57,371 nt of DNA from contig NW_006766883.1 in the NCBI RefSeq assembly GCF_000275845.1, forward strand, positions 1,018,418 to 1,075,788, given 5' to 3'. Below, piece after piece: positions 10,341 through 22,689 of this stretch; within the stretch, counting starts at the first letter, position 1, and each line of letters starts with the position of its first letter. Position numbers and translations under genes: made by a program. Under the pieces are notes generated by a model. The model ran no database searches and was not told the origin of the DNA. It worked only from the letters and a program-made list of their open reading frames with translations. Origin of the DNA: Dichomitus squalens LYAD-421 SS1 (taxonomy: Eukaryota; Basidiomycota; Agaricomycetes; Polyporales; Polyporaceae).

Positions 10341-13078
10341 ATGAGTGGCAGCGGAGTGCAAGATACAGGACTTGTGCGCCGTCCACCCGTGCATCCGTCA
10401 CGGTCGTCCGCATCAGTGTCGCCTTCAAGCTCCTCTGCCAATGTAGCGTTACGCCCCCCCATCCACCCCTCGCGCTCGTCTGTGAACAGTTCTGTTGGTA
10501 GCTCCAGTCCGAGCGCTCTGCCTGCTCCGCCGCCATACGCCAGCCCTAACTTATCGCCTGCACCCCCTCCAACCGCACCCAGACTAAGCCCAAAGGCACC
10601 CCCAACCCAGCTACCTCCCAGAGACTTCCGTCCAGAGTCGTCTTCCTCCCACCTTCCTCCTGCCAGTCCTGTCACCCAAGCGACACCGTCTCTGCCTCCC
10701 CGGCCGAGCGCACCAGCTGCAGCTGCCGTATCTTCGCCACCGCTTTCATCTTTCACGGCTTCAGAGGAAGATTCGGGGTCCGAATCGGACTCGGAGAGCG
10801 GTGCCGCTACACCCACACCAGAGCTCGGGGGAGGGCCGTCCACAGACACCCTTGGGACTCCGATAGAGTCTAAGGACGAAGAAGAGCTGTCCGAGATCCA
10901 GCTGCGTGAGCTGTACGATGACGAGGAAATCGACAGGTTCCTGAACCTGTTTTCTTCGGTGAGTCTTCAGCTTGTATGCGCAATCTTGCCAGCATCTCAA
11001 GCTGCCATAGTATGTCCGGGAAGTACGAGCAACGCAGCCGGCGGGTGCTGGACCCGGCCGTGGCGGGGAGCCTGCGTCCGCAAGTGCTCCTGATATCACG
11101 GAGCACGGTCCTTCAGTCCCGTCTCCCTCCACAGCGAGCCTGGCACCGCCCACGAAGATTAATTGGGACAGACCAATTTCAGAAGCGATCGCAATGGTAA
11201 GTGCGTCCGCGCAATGGCAAGTCCCATGCTGAACCAGTGTGGCGTCAGGAACTCGTCGTTCCCTTATTGCCTCCTCCCCGTGCCCCCCTTCCAAATTTCT
11301 CTATAGGACGATTGAGGCAGACGGCACAGCGACTCTATGTGGCGCTCGAGCCGATGTACACTCGGCTTGGCGTGCCGTTGCTCAGGCTCGCAACGTGGAC
11401 GGACCCCAGGCAAAGCTTCGTGTACTGCGCTGTGTGTATCCTCAACTCGGTCGCCCGGATCGTATTCTAACTAACTCCTCTTCAGCTCTACTGGATACTG
11501 TGGTACCATGGCTTGCTACTGTCTGCTTTCGCTCTGGGCGTCCTATACGAGCTCGTGCGCAGGAAGCTCCATCCTTATCCCAGTCTAGCCGAGCTTCGGG
11601 AGCATCGGCGTAGCATCGACCGATCACAGGCCGTCGGCCGTCTGCTCGCTACCCGCTTGGCGAATGCACCCTCTTTGGGTGTTCGAGACGTCTGGGACAT
11701 CTTCGGGGACTACAGACATCTACGGAAGCTGAAGAAGGCGAAGAGGGAGGCTGCTGGAAAGATTGGACCAGACGCCACTGAGGAGCTTGTCAGCGGGGAT
11801 GACACTTCCACCATCCGTAGCGCATCCCTCAGCACTGGCGATTTGCCTCAACCCCAAGACGGTTCAGCACAAGAAGCGCAGGAGGATGCGGATCTGAAAC
11901 GTCTCGGTCTCTTCGTCATGAACGAGACCGCCGACTTCCTGGAGCGTATCAAGAAGTACGTGTGCTCTGACTCCCCGGACGACGTCTAGTTAACTATCGT
12001 TCAGCATCTTCCTGTGGCGCGAGCCGACAGCTTCGGTTATCTATGGCACGGTACGCATCAGATCGAAATAGGAATGTGCGTGGGCGGCCGGCTGCTGACC
12101 GGCCTCCGCAGGTCATCCTAGGGTGGTTCCTGTTTGGCTTCTTGCCCGCACGGTATCTCGTGAAACTTGTGGGAGCCGTCGTAGGGGGAGTCTTCTGGCA
12201 TGTCATACCTGTCGCGGTGGCGATCCCACCTTCTGAGAGGAATCGGTACGTTTTGCTCCAGCAGAAGACTGCAGACGCACACCCTGACTTGATTCTAGCT
12301 TCCCGTCGCCGCTGTCGATCGTCCCCACCGACACTGAATACGCCATGGAGCTCATCTCGCAACGCGTGGCTCGGGGGCTGCCTGTCAAAGCGAGGCGGAA
12401 GAGATTCGGAAGGCAATCTTCCAAGTCGAGCCTGTTCGAGGCCGAAAGCGCCCTGGGACATGGAAGCAGCTCGTCCGTCGACTGGAAGAAGGTCGGCGAG
12501 CGGATCGCGACGACGAAGGAGATGGCAGGCGACCTGAAGGGCATCTTCCGCGATGGACAGGCGAGTGCATCGCGCGCAGCCTTGCTCGGTCTGATGATGC
12601 ATGCTGAACACGTCTCGCGCAGTGGAAGAAGGCAGACAGCTGGAAGGCGCTTAACCCGCTGGCGTCCAAGACGGTAGCGACGCATGGCGGGCTCGAGCCG
12701 TGCATCGAGACGCAAAGTACGTCCACGGGGTCTTCTGCAGCTGTGCCGCATACGCGTTTCGGGCCGTTGAAACGAGGTTGATTCGCAGCGTTCCCCGCAA
12801 CGACGAGAGCACATGGGCCGGGTTTGATCACCCTGACATCGACAACGCTCTTCTTCACTCCTTTGTTATCGTCCCATCCCGTGCTGACGATTGAGCTGGC
12901 CAACGTCAGCGGCGTAAAGAAGACGAAGCTGACGAAGGGGCTCGATATCCGCTACTCGTACCAGTCCGAGTCCGGGCGGACAGAAGACAAGGAGGCGTCA
13001 TTCCAGCTGGTCGGTGCCCGCAGCGAGCTGTTCGCCCGTCTGGTGGGCTCAGGAGGGAAGAAGTGGGCGAAGGTGTAG
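10341..13078 (+). CDS. GRAM-domain membrane protein, GRAMD4-like
   Basis: The first exon encodes about 190 residues rich in Pro/Ser with an acidic stretch and LSEIQLRELYDDEEIDRFL. Later exons give a membrane region (LYWILWYHGLLLSAFALGVL, then WFLFGFLPARYLVKLVGAVV plus a further hydrophobic stretch). A basic linker follows, and finally a C-terminal GRAM domain (LITLTSTTLFFTPLL, TIELANVSGVKKTK, SFQLVGARSELFARL). GRAM domains are PH-like lipid or protein binding folds; GRAMD4-type proteins sit in ER or mitochondrial membranes, and the precise role in fungi is open. Eight or so exons. The intron after the codons for RDGQ appears to use a rare GC donor (GCGAGT at about 12560). The start is the first ATG of the exon; there is no signal peptide. 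Confidence 0.75.
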
Positions 13079-13388
13079 GCGGAGTGTGGATTGTCTTGCT
13101 GTCGTGGTAAGAAGAAACTTGCGGCTTCTAGGACGCGTGCTGAAGGTGTCTGGTTTGGCAGCTCGCGTTGACATGTTGTGTGCTTCTGTTGTACTTGACA
13201 TGATGTACATCTAGGACTTTTCCCGATGACGCAACGAATCAATCAAGGAGAGCGACGAGTCCGGCGGTGACGGCCGGGCCGAGGCGTGGCGTGCTGCAGC
13301 GACCATTCTACTCGGAAGCGGCCCAGCTGCAGTAGTCATTACACTGGGACGCAGACCTTCTCTTGCGCTGTCTTGTCCTCTATCCGTC

Positions 13389-16300
13389 ATGTTCTTCTCA
13401 ACTGACCTCTTGGAGCGGAGGGATAGCGGCTATGGTCTTTTGTGGTACGTGCATCGTGCAGCTCCAGCGTTCCGGGAAGCCTGTCGACCCCTCTTGGTGA
13501 AGGCTCGCAGCAACCCTAGGAGCAAAGTCGTCCTTCAAGAAATTGCCCAAGCGTTCCGTCTTGACTGCGGACATATCCCAGCTATGCGGCCTCATTGCCC
13601 AACCGCCCGAGCCTCTTGCATTGAGGCTTTCGAGCAACCTGATGGTTGGTGCCGCTAGGTATGCTCTCGACGCTTGCGTTTGATTCCCGAGGCAGCGCTC
13701 ACGCACGCATATATCAGGGTCTACAAAGGTAGACAAGACCTGCGGCTGTTTCCATTAGGCTGACCGCTGCATGTGGCCGCAGTCAAACAAGAGATCTTCC
13801 TGACCGATGTGACGTCGTGTTTCAATGCGTTGAAGAAAGCCGTACAGGATTTCGCGACATTGTCTGCTGCCGCAGCAGAGCTTCAGATGGGCCAACCGAG
13901 CTTGCGGTACGCTACATGCCCTTGGATTGGGTGCTTGACTCAGTGACGTTTCACATGCAGTCCGGAAGCCTTGACTCTGGTTGCAGATCCAGGAGCTGCC
14001 TTTGGCATAGCCTTCGAAAACGTGTTCGCAGTACGTTATTTCAGTGCATTCCCCCCCAAACACCCATGTATCCTCATCTTATGTAACCTTAGGCGTGGGA
14101 TGAGCGCACACAAGAAGGTACGACAGTTACCCAAGCATTTCAACTACATCATGACACGCGATGTAGATGAGGACGGCGAAGAAGGTTCGGATGATGAATT
14201 CGACCCTAAGTCGAAGAAGCCCAAGTCGAAAGGCAAGCAGAAGCAGAAGGACGCGTCGACCTTGGTAACAGCGGAGCATCCCAGGGCGCTGCATACTCTT
14301 GAGGAGAATCACAATTACCTTTTGGCCGCCGCGCTTGAGGCGTCACTGAGCGGCAGCGTCCGGGGAGGGACGGGCATTGATGCTTCCTCTTCTGCAGTGG
14401 ACGGCCAGTTCGGATTTGACGACAGCGTGTTCGCATTCCCCGAGAATGCTGGTGGTCTGGATATCGGCGATGAACTCGCCCGTGAGCTGGGGGAAGGTTG
14501 GGGGGTCCCTGTGTCGGCTTCCGGGGCAAAGTACGTGTGCCCACTTGAGATTTGGACGCCCTGATGGATATCCCTAACCTGACCCCTGCAATGAAGCCAA
14601 CGTCTCCAAGGCGAGGATGGTTATCTAGATCCGTTCGGTACAAATGTGCAGCACGGTCTAGGAGACGACTTCCAGTTCGACATCGACCAGAATCTCGATA
14701 TGCAAGTACCCGATCCCCGAAGTGCGTGATGACTGCCATCTTGGTGTGACTCCTATGCTAAACTATGAAACAGGCAGCTTGCCACCGTCCGGTTCTGTGA
14801 TTATTGACATGGCAACTTTCAGCCCGCGAGCCTCAGAGGCTAACATAGACCAAGCAATTACGATGGCTCCTGGAGAATGCGAGCCTAGAAAGCCTGTGCA
14901 ACGCAAGGCAAAGCGCGTCAGATTGCTTCTAGATACCCGAACTGAGCTTACCGATGATGAACTAAAGGTAAGACCACCGTGTTTCGTTCCCTACCTTGTA
15001 ACGAACTCGAGCAGAGTGCTCGCGCGAATTATGTGGAAGACCAAGAAGCTCTGAAGCGGGAAATTGCACAGAAGAAAGCAGAAAAGGATAACAGCGGGGT
15101 CATAGAAGAAATGATCTATGGCGTACCTAAAGGAAGTGAGTGCAAGTGCGGCGGCCACGCAATGCAACTCATGAGTCATCTTTGCCAGTCGAGGCACCCT
15201 TGCTGGTCGACTTCTGGCTCGCAAACTTCAAGTTGCACGTAAGAGCCCACTCTGGACGGCTTCATCTAGAGATGGAAGGTAAGCCAAGCTCATGCGGTGT
15301 TTTGGCTCCTGCAGTTGTAATCGTGCGCAGGTGAGCCACCGAGGAAACGACAAAGAGTCCAAGATCTGGATGCACAACCCTTCTTTGCGGGATTGGGTCG
15401 AGACGCGTCTTCGCCTCGGATCGATGACTATCAGATGGACGTTGACTGGAGCATGGGGATAGAGGACTTTGGTGAGCTTTGGTGAATGCAATCGTGCGAT
15501 AGGCTCACCTTCTCCTAGCCCACGCTGGCGACGATAGGAATCTAGACTCCAGATTGCGTTCCTCGGAGGTTAGTGTCTATTTACACACAGAGGATTACAT
15601 ACTGAACTACGCTCTACAGGAACCTGGTCAAGCCCGTCATGCGTCGCGGCCGCCGTCTGCTCTGGGTAGTCACTTGGCCTTCGATCTGGGTCCTACACAG
15701 GACGTGATTTCGGGCTCACAGCGTAGCGCTTTCTTCCCTTGGGACCATGCTGGGCCAAGCTCCTCTGCAGGCGGTGCACCTTTCTCCGTCTATGGAAGTG
15801 ACGGGTTGAGTGGTCTTCGTCCCGGTAGGAAGCGAGTCAGTTCGGCCAGCAGCAGACGGGAGAGTCTTCTCCTTCCTCCGGGTGGTAACACTGTCCCTCC
15901 CTCTCCGATGGACCTGGGCTTGAGGAGCTCTCAGATAGGCGAAGACTTCCAATTTAACAGTAGGATACTCACTCAAGACCTTCTCTGAATGTTTGCTGAT
16001 ATGTCACAGTTCCGGAGGAAACGCAAGAAGAGTCGCAGCAGTCAACCGTCCTGACCCTTGAAAAGAACTCCTTCAACTTCCTAGAGTAAGTGGCCTTATC
16101 AATTCGAATCATATGTGTGCACTCTTCCAACGAATTGCGACAGGTACGCTAAGATGCAGCTGAGGGCGTTCCCCTCAGCAACGGCCGAGGTTAGCTTCGA
16201 CGACGTTGTGCCGAAAGCGACCAGTACGCGCCGCGTCGCCGCCGCGGCGTTCTATCACTGCCTTGGTAGGTGGTCGATGGACAACAACGTAGCGAGCAAC

Positions 16301-16394
16301 GAGATTGACTTGTTGTACAGTGCTCTCGACGAAGGATCTCGTGAGTGTAAGCCAAGATGAGCCGTACGCCGTTTTGAAGATTAGAGTGAAGTGA
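13389..16394 (+). CDS. REC8: meiotic cohesin subunit Rec8 (alpha-kleisin)
   Basis: Rec8 closes the cohesin ring on meiotic chromosomes and is cleaved by separase. The N-terminal Rad21/Rec8 domain is clear: MFFSTDLLERRDSGYGLLWL, then LAATLGSKSSFKKL, EPLALRLSSNLMVGAARVY, and VKQEIFLTDV, spliced from five small exons. The WLAATLGS and LRLSSNLM spelling fits Rec8 better than Rad21. The middle is long, low-complexity and acidic, as in all kleisins. The C-terminal winged-helix domain ends FEDVVPKATSTRR-like (here SFDDVVPKATSTRR), AAAFYHCLVLSTKDLVSVSQ and DEPYAVLKIRVK, obtained by splicing an intron (about 16267-16319) that otherwise reads through. About fifteen introns. No separase site was assigned with confidence. 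Confidence 0.88.
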
Positions 16395-16765
16395 TCGGAC
16401 GACGCCTTGCGATCAGATCTGTCTGATTCGGACCACTCGCATGTCCCGGATTTGCTGTATTTCTATGTGCGCCGAGATGGCTTCGTATACAATGTTCAAT
16501 GTACTGTTGCACGATAAATGTCTCATGTACAAGAATGAGGGATTGGCTGAGCTGTGGCAGCTTATGTAAGCACGAATAAGAAAACTGGGACGAGGAAGGG
16601 AGTGGGGTGGGTGATGGTTGTTGCCGATGGCTATCGAGTCGGACCACGCTCGTTCCTACCCCGCGCCAACAATACTTTATGAGCCTCCGTGTGGCTTCAT
16701 TCCTTCCCACCGCCCTCCGTCCTAGACTCGTCCGACCGCCTCTCTCATACACCTTCCCCCGTACA
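16395..16765. promoter_or_regulatory. intergenic region upstream of IDI1
   Basis: This lies between the REC8 stop and the preferred IDI1 start and contains no other gene. An in-frame ATG at 16679 in its right part could extend the isomerase N-terminus by 29 residues. The DNA just upstream is not clearly TATA-bearing. Confidence 0.4.
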
Positions 16766-17773
16766 ATGACCTCGCGCGCTGTCGAAGCTTCCCGAGCTGT
16801 CCTCAAGTCAATCGACCTTTCCGCCGGCTACGATGCAGAGCAGACGCGACTTATGGAGGAGAGATGTATCCTGGTAGACGAGGAGGACAACGCGCTCGGT
16901 GCAGCAGACAAGAAGACGTGTGCGTAATCCATCATCCTCATTCTTGTAGCAGAGTATCCGCTAACGTCCGTTCAGGCCACCTGATGGAGAATATCAACAA
17001 GGGCCTGCTCCATCGCGCGTTCTCCGCGTTCGTCTTCCGTCCGAGCGACGGCAAGCTGCTGCTCCAGCAGCGCGCGACGGAGAAGATCACGTTCCCGGAC
17101 ATGTGGACCAACACATGCTGCTCGCACCCGCTCGACGACTTCGAGGAAGAGAAGGAAGAGAAGGACCAGCGCGGCGTCCGCGTCGCCGCCTCCCGGAAGC
17201 TCGAGCACGAGCTCGGCATCCCGCGCAGCCAGACCCCCGTCGACGAGTTCCACTACCTGACGCGGATACACTACCTCGCGCCGTCGAACGGCCTCTGGGG
17301 CGAACACGAAGGTACGTCGCACCACTTTCACTCCGTTGCGCTCTTGCGCCGCAGCGGTGGCGGCGCGGAGTCGTACGAGATGCTGGAAGCGGTGTTTGAG
17401 GTGGCGTGAGCTCACTCGAGCGCCATCGCTCTCTTCTCTGCAGTGGACTACATCCTCTTCTTAACCGCGGACGTCACCGTCACGCCGAATCTGAACGAGA
17501 TCCGGGATCACAAGTATGTGGACAAGGCCGAGCTGCAGGCCATGTTCGAGGATCCTGGTGAGTCTCCGTAGCCCGCATTTCGTCTCGGTGCGTGCTCTGA
17601 CAGCCCGTCCGTCTCTAGCGAACTCCTTCACGCCTTGGTTCAAGCTCATCGCCCGCGACTTCCTCTTCGGGTGGTGGGACGAGCTCCTGGCGCGCAAGAC
17701 TGCCGACGGCCAGGTTTACGCGAAGAGCCTCGCAGGTCTCGTCGATGGCAGCAAGGTCGTGAAGATGGTTTGA
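16766..17773 (+). CDS. IDI1: isopentenyl-diphosphate delta-isomerase (type 1)
   Basis: Converts isopentenyl diphosphate to dimethylallyl diphosphate, feeding sterol, ubiquinone and prenyl synthesis. The Nudix-fold enzyme is complete over four exons: [40 protein letters not shown], the catalytic cysteine in TCCSHP, the Nudix helix region [12 protein letters not shown], and the catalytic glutamate in WGEHE followed after an intron by VDYILF. It ends FGWWDELL...VVKMV. Length (about 255 residues) is normal for fungi. An upstream in-frame ATG at 16679 would add a leader rich in Arg and Leu without acidic residues ([20 protein letters not shown] and onward), which looks like a mitochondrial presequence. 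Choice between the two starts is open; both could be used. Confidence 0.95.
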
Positions 17774-18046
17774 GATCTGAGATTAAGGTGCGAGGAGTGT
17801 CATGCAGCGAGTTGTCAACCTTGGTGATTTGGGGGCTCGACGCATGAGTCGGCGTGTATATCTAATAGATTAGACGAATGCGAGGTCTTGGTTTTTGTTA
17901 TGACAACGTTTGGGCAACTAGCAGATGATATATAATGTGCAAGCTTCAAGGAAAGCGACTAGCGAGATTGACCGCATCGTAGGAAAAGTAGAGTGAAAGG
18001 ACTAGCAGGAAACGATTGGTGAAACCCGTAACTGACCGTTACTGCT

Positions 18047-20393
18047 TCAGGCAGATTGAGAGATGTGGAAAGCCTTAGGCAGAGCTTGTTTTAGGTTCCA
18101 CAGAAACGACCGCACACCCTTGAACGCATCAAGCATCCGGACATCGCTCGGATGATCGAGGACGACCGGGCTATCAAATGCACTGCGAAGGATGCTGTTG
18201 ACATGCAACAAACCTCCCGCAACAAGTAAAGCGAGGAGGATGGCCGGACTGCGGATGATCAGTCCATAAATGTCCACCACAGCACTAAGGATGTGGGCAG
18301 CAAGGAACATCATGGACCAAGCCACCAGGGCACGAGGCAAGCAATAGGCCTGTGCGATAGGTTCGTAACCTAATCTCGGAAGCTGGACGCGTGCGAGGTG
18401 GTTTGCCTGCGCGAAAGGCCGTTAGAAGGGCTGAAAGGCTGAACAGCGCAGGCGAGGAGGACTCGCCACTGTGCCGGCGGTGAACTTGTCCGCTCCGGCG
18501 TACCACTGCAGGAGCACGGCACTGGTGGCCAGCCCGCTCAGGGAAAGGACGATTGATATGGATCCCATGGCTGCCGATATGGGGTTGGTTCTTTGCACTG
18601 TCGAGACCGTGCCGATCCTGGAAACGCACGGACAGTATAGTGAGATGATGGTCAATGAAGCCAAATAAGAACAATCGCGTATAGCTTACAGAGCCAGACC
18701 GACCGCCTGTGTCGGAAAGGGACTCCATCAGGGGGCGTGCGCTCCAAGAGCTGAGGCGATACTGTTCGACATACCAGGTAAGAAGACTCCCGCCACCCAT
18801 GCAACAAGTCAATTGCGAAGTCGCGCCAGTGCATCACATACGTGAGGTCATCCAACGAGAGGAGGTCCATTTGGGCCGAACGCTCCCTCGGCATATTGAA
18901 GAGCAAAGCAGAGCACAACTTCACCGCGAGTGTGCGCTGCTTGGCCGGCCTGTCGTATCGCTTTTGTTCCCGTGAAATCTTAGCGTAGTCCTCGCCAAAG
19001 AAAGTGCTAAACTTGTGCCTTGCTTTGAGCAGTCGAACGACCCACTCAGTCAACCTGGACGGCACGCAGTATGGCCTATATACTCACAAATTGTCCCCCA
19101 AAGCCGTGCTACCCTGAAGTCAGTTTCAGCCCGATCATTGGGTGTCGGTGAGCGTACCTAGAGTCCAAGTCATGTATTCATTGCATTCCGCTAGACAGAG
19201 AGACCACCATGAACCCTCCCCTTTACATAGCTGCACTTAAGCTACGTACTGTCCACGTCAATGACTTGCAGATAGTGCTTGCATTGCTGAGCACTATAGG
19301 GGAAGGTAGAGTTTTCCGAGGTCAGCTGATCTGAGCCATCATATGCATCAGTTTACGGAGACGTCGCAAACAGTGGACGACCGGACCCGCTCTGCCCTGG
19401 CGGAATATATCCACGAGCTCCGTTCTCAACCTTTGGGGCACCTGCCGGTGCGGAAAGTATTCATTGTGAACCCAATACTGTTCTTGCAAGGCGAATCCTG
19501 GAGGAAGCCAAGCGCACAAAAGTAAGCTCATATACATGATGTGATGCAGGGAACAAAGTGGGGCACCATTCTCCGGGGCTTTGGGAGCTGCCCTCGAAAG
19601 CATACGAGTCTCAGCCCTCTGCCGTCCACGATCACGATAGCTCGCATTCGGATAGAGAGCGAGCATCGTCATGCGTTTCGGGACACCTCCCACAATAAAC
19701 CCCGCTGAGCGGGCTCATACTCTCGGAGACTTCACGTACGTAAATGTGCGACGCTGCACACCGGGGGGAGTTCTAGTTCATGACGTTCTGGGTCAATTTC
19801 TTCTATCCAAAAGACGGTCTGAGTCGTGTGGTCCACGAAGTAATACTTGCATCCGTCATCGTCGGTCGCCACAGTGAGGAAGATTTCGTAGTCGTCAGGA
19901 AGTGTCATGCCATCGGTTTCAATTAGCGTATCAAGGCGTAGGATCCATGCCGATATCTTGGCCCAGATGTCTGGATGATCAATCGGGTCGTCTGTGACCA
20001 GGCGCTTCGTTGCATTGACGTAGTACTGCGTTCCCTCGGGGTTGAAGTGGGCGACCCAGCCGACTCCGAGATACTGAGGTCTGCAGGAAAGTCAGCCAGC
20101 AGCAAAGCATGCAGGGGCGTTCAATATACTCTGGGGATAGGAGCGCTGAATGAAGGCCTCTGGGGATCTTGATGTAGGCCGGTGTGGCACTGGAGGGTCA
20201 TGGTCAGCGGAACAGCCTTAGCAAAGCTCGTCATAACGTACAAGGCGATTCTGGCATAGCGCCTGTTCTGGGCTGGCGCCATCGGGACAAGCAGCCCATC
20301 CGTGGAGTAAGTAGGAGGGCACTCTAGGTCTGACAGTGAATTTGATTGGAAGACTGCCTGTGAAGCCTCAGAAGAGGGGACATCATTAGACAT
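18047..20393 (-). CDS. WW-like domain membrane protein of a basidiomycete family
   Basis: The protein belongs to a family I know from mushroom genomes, of unknown function. After about 75 N-terminal residues comes a WW-like module, GWVAHFNPEGTQYYVNATK, then a helix (DDPIDHPDIWAKISAWILRL). A second WW-like half follows, LPDDYEIFL and YYFVDHTTQTVFWIEE. Next are QEQYWVHNEYFPH, a helical linker and FSTFFGEDYAKI. A membrane-embedded C-terminus includes a segment with WYAGADKFT, the conserved RLGYEPIAQAYCLPRALVAW, and at least two hydrophobic helices (MMFLAAHILSAVVDI, ILLALLVAGGLL). Seven or more introns. The tail (FLWNLKQALPKAFHISQSA) and the stop at 18047-18049 are the least certain part. Convergent with IDI1. 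Confidence 0.78.
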
Positions 20394-21698
20394 TACGGGA
20401 AGCAAGAGTGAGACGGGGGCGCAGAGTCTGTTGTAGGTATGTAGATCGAGTTCGCCGACCGCTTAGTTATACCTCCGGCAGCGCCTCGTGTGTGAGAACT
20501 CTAATACACCTTGCGGCGCGCAAGTGGTTCTGCCTGTATACAACCAGATAAGCCCAGATTGAGCGCGGAGACAGCGGCCACAACACATGTGTTCTTCAAG
20601 ACAAATGAAACCGGAACGTACCACGGGGCACACGACGCCTGCAATGCTGTGGCTGCGCCAAGTGGACCTGGGGGCGCGGATGGTCTTGGAGAGGCTATGT
20701 GATTCAGGTTATTTGAAGGTGATAACTGCTTCTAGAAATCACGTAGTGAGAGCAGTGCGATATATGTATCATCTGCCACACCGGAAGTAAAGCTCTCAGC
20801 ATGGTCCGGGTTAAGGGGAGACCGCCGGGAGGGTATTGAATCCGTGGGGCAAATACAGTCGAAGCTCGCTAATCGTTGCGCCGAGGAGCTGGGGTGCACG
20901 CCGGAAACTTTTCGCGGGCAGTATGTGGTGGCCTGACCGGTGGCAGTCCGCAGCGTCCTATTGAGGCGGATGTGAGCAATTCGATCATGTAGAGCAGCAT
21001 CGGGACAAATAGTCTAACATACTCATGTCCGTCTCCAACTGCCTGGGTGAAAGCGAACGATTTGAGGTATTGAAACGCGAGCCTGGATGAGTGAGTGAGG
21101 CAACGGTGGTCGATTCTCGTTCAAGCGCCCATTCCAGCTGTGCTATGCCAAGCACGGCCGGAACCGCTATTGAGACTGGCATATTTGGCTCGTGGCAACT
21201 TGCATGTGCTCATGACGCCGTTCTCCTGTCTCTGCAGAACCATCGGCACCACCTGAGAATGATCAATGGGACCACGTTCTCGCAGTACACTCATCCCAAG
21301 ATGGCTCCGACGCCGCCTGCAGGGTCCTTGGCGCCACCTGACTGTCTGATTGTGGCTGATCAGCTTCTGGAATAGTTGGGCGCGTCCACCGCCTCAGCGT
21401 TCTCTCCTTCTCAATCGCCTTTCAAAGGTTCATGTTTGCCTTATGTGCGCCGCAAGACTTCATACTTCTCCCTTCTGAGATACCTGGCCGATTGCCCTAA
21501 TCCCCGTACTCGGATAACTCATGACGAGAATGCTGTGGTATGCTATGACCGTCTAGTACGGCCTCTAGATCTTCTGGGAGGTAGACCATTTCCGTGTCAT
21601 ACTTAGCTGAGCGTTGTACAGCTGCCGTGTCAATATCAAGAAAGGGGAGCCCGACGCCCCTCTTGCCAAATCCGCATCTTCACTCAGGCTGTTCCAAT
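20394..21698. other. intergenic, no gene seen
   Basis: About 1.3 kb with only short reading frames. I checked it for the acidic DDD-aromatic-KG motif of the neighbouring array and did not find it. It presumably includes the promoters of the WW-like gene and of array copy 1. Confidence 0.4.
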
Positions 21699-22333
21699 AT
21701 GGCACCTTCTGTCCACGTCGACGACGACGTCGACGCTGCCGATGACACATCTCCCTCTTTGAGAGGCCGCCTCGAAGTGTCGACGGCAGCGCCGCAGGTC
21801 GACCAGCTCTCGGTGGCATGGCCGGGAAAGGCATCCTCCTTCCCGGCTTCACCGGCTTGCAGTACGCCTACTGAGCTTGAGGGGTGGGTATATATGAACC
21901 TTGCCGTTCTCGACTCGTACTCACCTTGACGCTCTGCAGGCAATCTGGAGACTCTGAGGAGCTCGGTGCAGGCTCAGGGCTACTTACCTTCGTGCAAGGA
22001 GACGATGATCTACCCCCTGTGGTCTTGAAGGCAAAGGGACGAGCTGCTACGTAGTAAGTATTCATACAACCTTAAGACACGGTGTAATATAGTCTAACTT
22101 GACTTTCACAGCCCCCTGTCGGGCGTCCGCAAGTATGTCGCATGAACCTTTGGCGTTGCATCGTGCTCTTGTGACTTACGAACTGTCTTAGCGACCACTA
22201 CAAGTCTGAGCTCGAGGACAGCGATGACCCTGACGATGAGTGGTACCGGCCCAAGGGCCCTCCGAACAAGCCAACTGCTGACCGGCCGGTACTGCAAGGT
22301 CCCAAAGGTGTCGGAAAGCCTCAACAGGCCTGA
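21699..22333 (+). CDS. array copy 1, small acidic protein with DD-W-KGPP-PT module
   Basis: First of eight related genes; family not recognised. It is spliced from four exons of about 62, 38, 7 and 46 residues. The N-terminus is acidic (VHVDDDVDAADD) and then Ser/Ala/Pro-rich. Introns follow GG (at about 21890), TA (at about 22052) and AA (at about 22133), all in phase 2, and the third exon is a 21-nt microexon. The last exon contains DSDDPDDEWYRPKGPPNKPT, then a Gly/Pro/Lys tail and TGA at 22331-22333. About 153 residues, no signal peptide or membrane helix. It lies 3.4 kb from the next copy. An acidic run beside a basic Pro-rich tail suggests a disordered binding protein, which is inference only. 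Confidence 0.7.
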
Positions 22334-22689
22334 GTGGGCCAAGCCACCAGAAATGACTCGAGCAAGGCTTGGGTGCTTAGCGCAGTCGTTGGAGATGTGT
22401 ACCAGCTGCTCTATGTTGTATACTCTTGTGTGGACAATCGAGAACCATGGACATGGACCGTATGATGCCTTCTAACCACGAACATTCTTCTTATTTCTTA
22501 CCGCTGAAACTATCTTCGAAGCGTATGGCTTCAGTCAAGCTGTAACGATCATATAACTTGTCCCGGAACAGCTGCGTGACGAAAATCGAGCTGAGCCCGA
22601 GGGTTGACCTCCAGATTCATATGATACCACGCGCGACACATACTTATGGTTGTGTTCCACGCCGCTATGTTTCTGTGCCTACATATATC

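Noticed and set aside
17103..17399. Arg-rich plus-strand frame within IDI1
   Set aside because: Out-of-frame reading of the GC-rich isomerase exon, which is unmistakable in the other frame.
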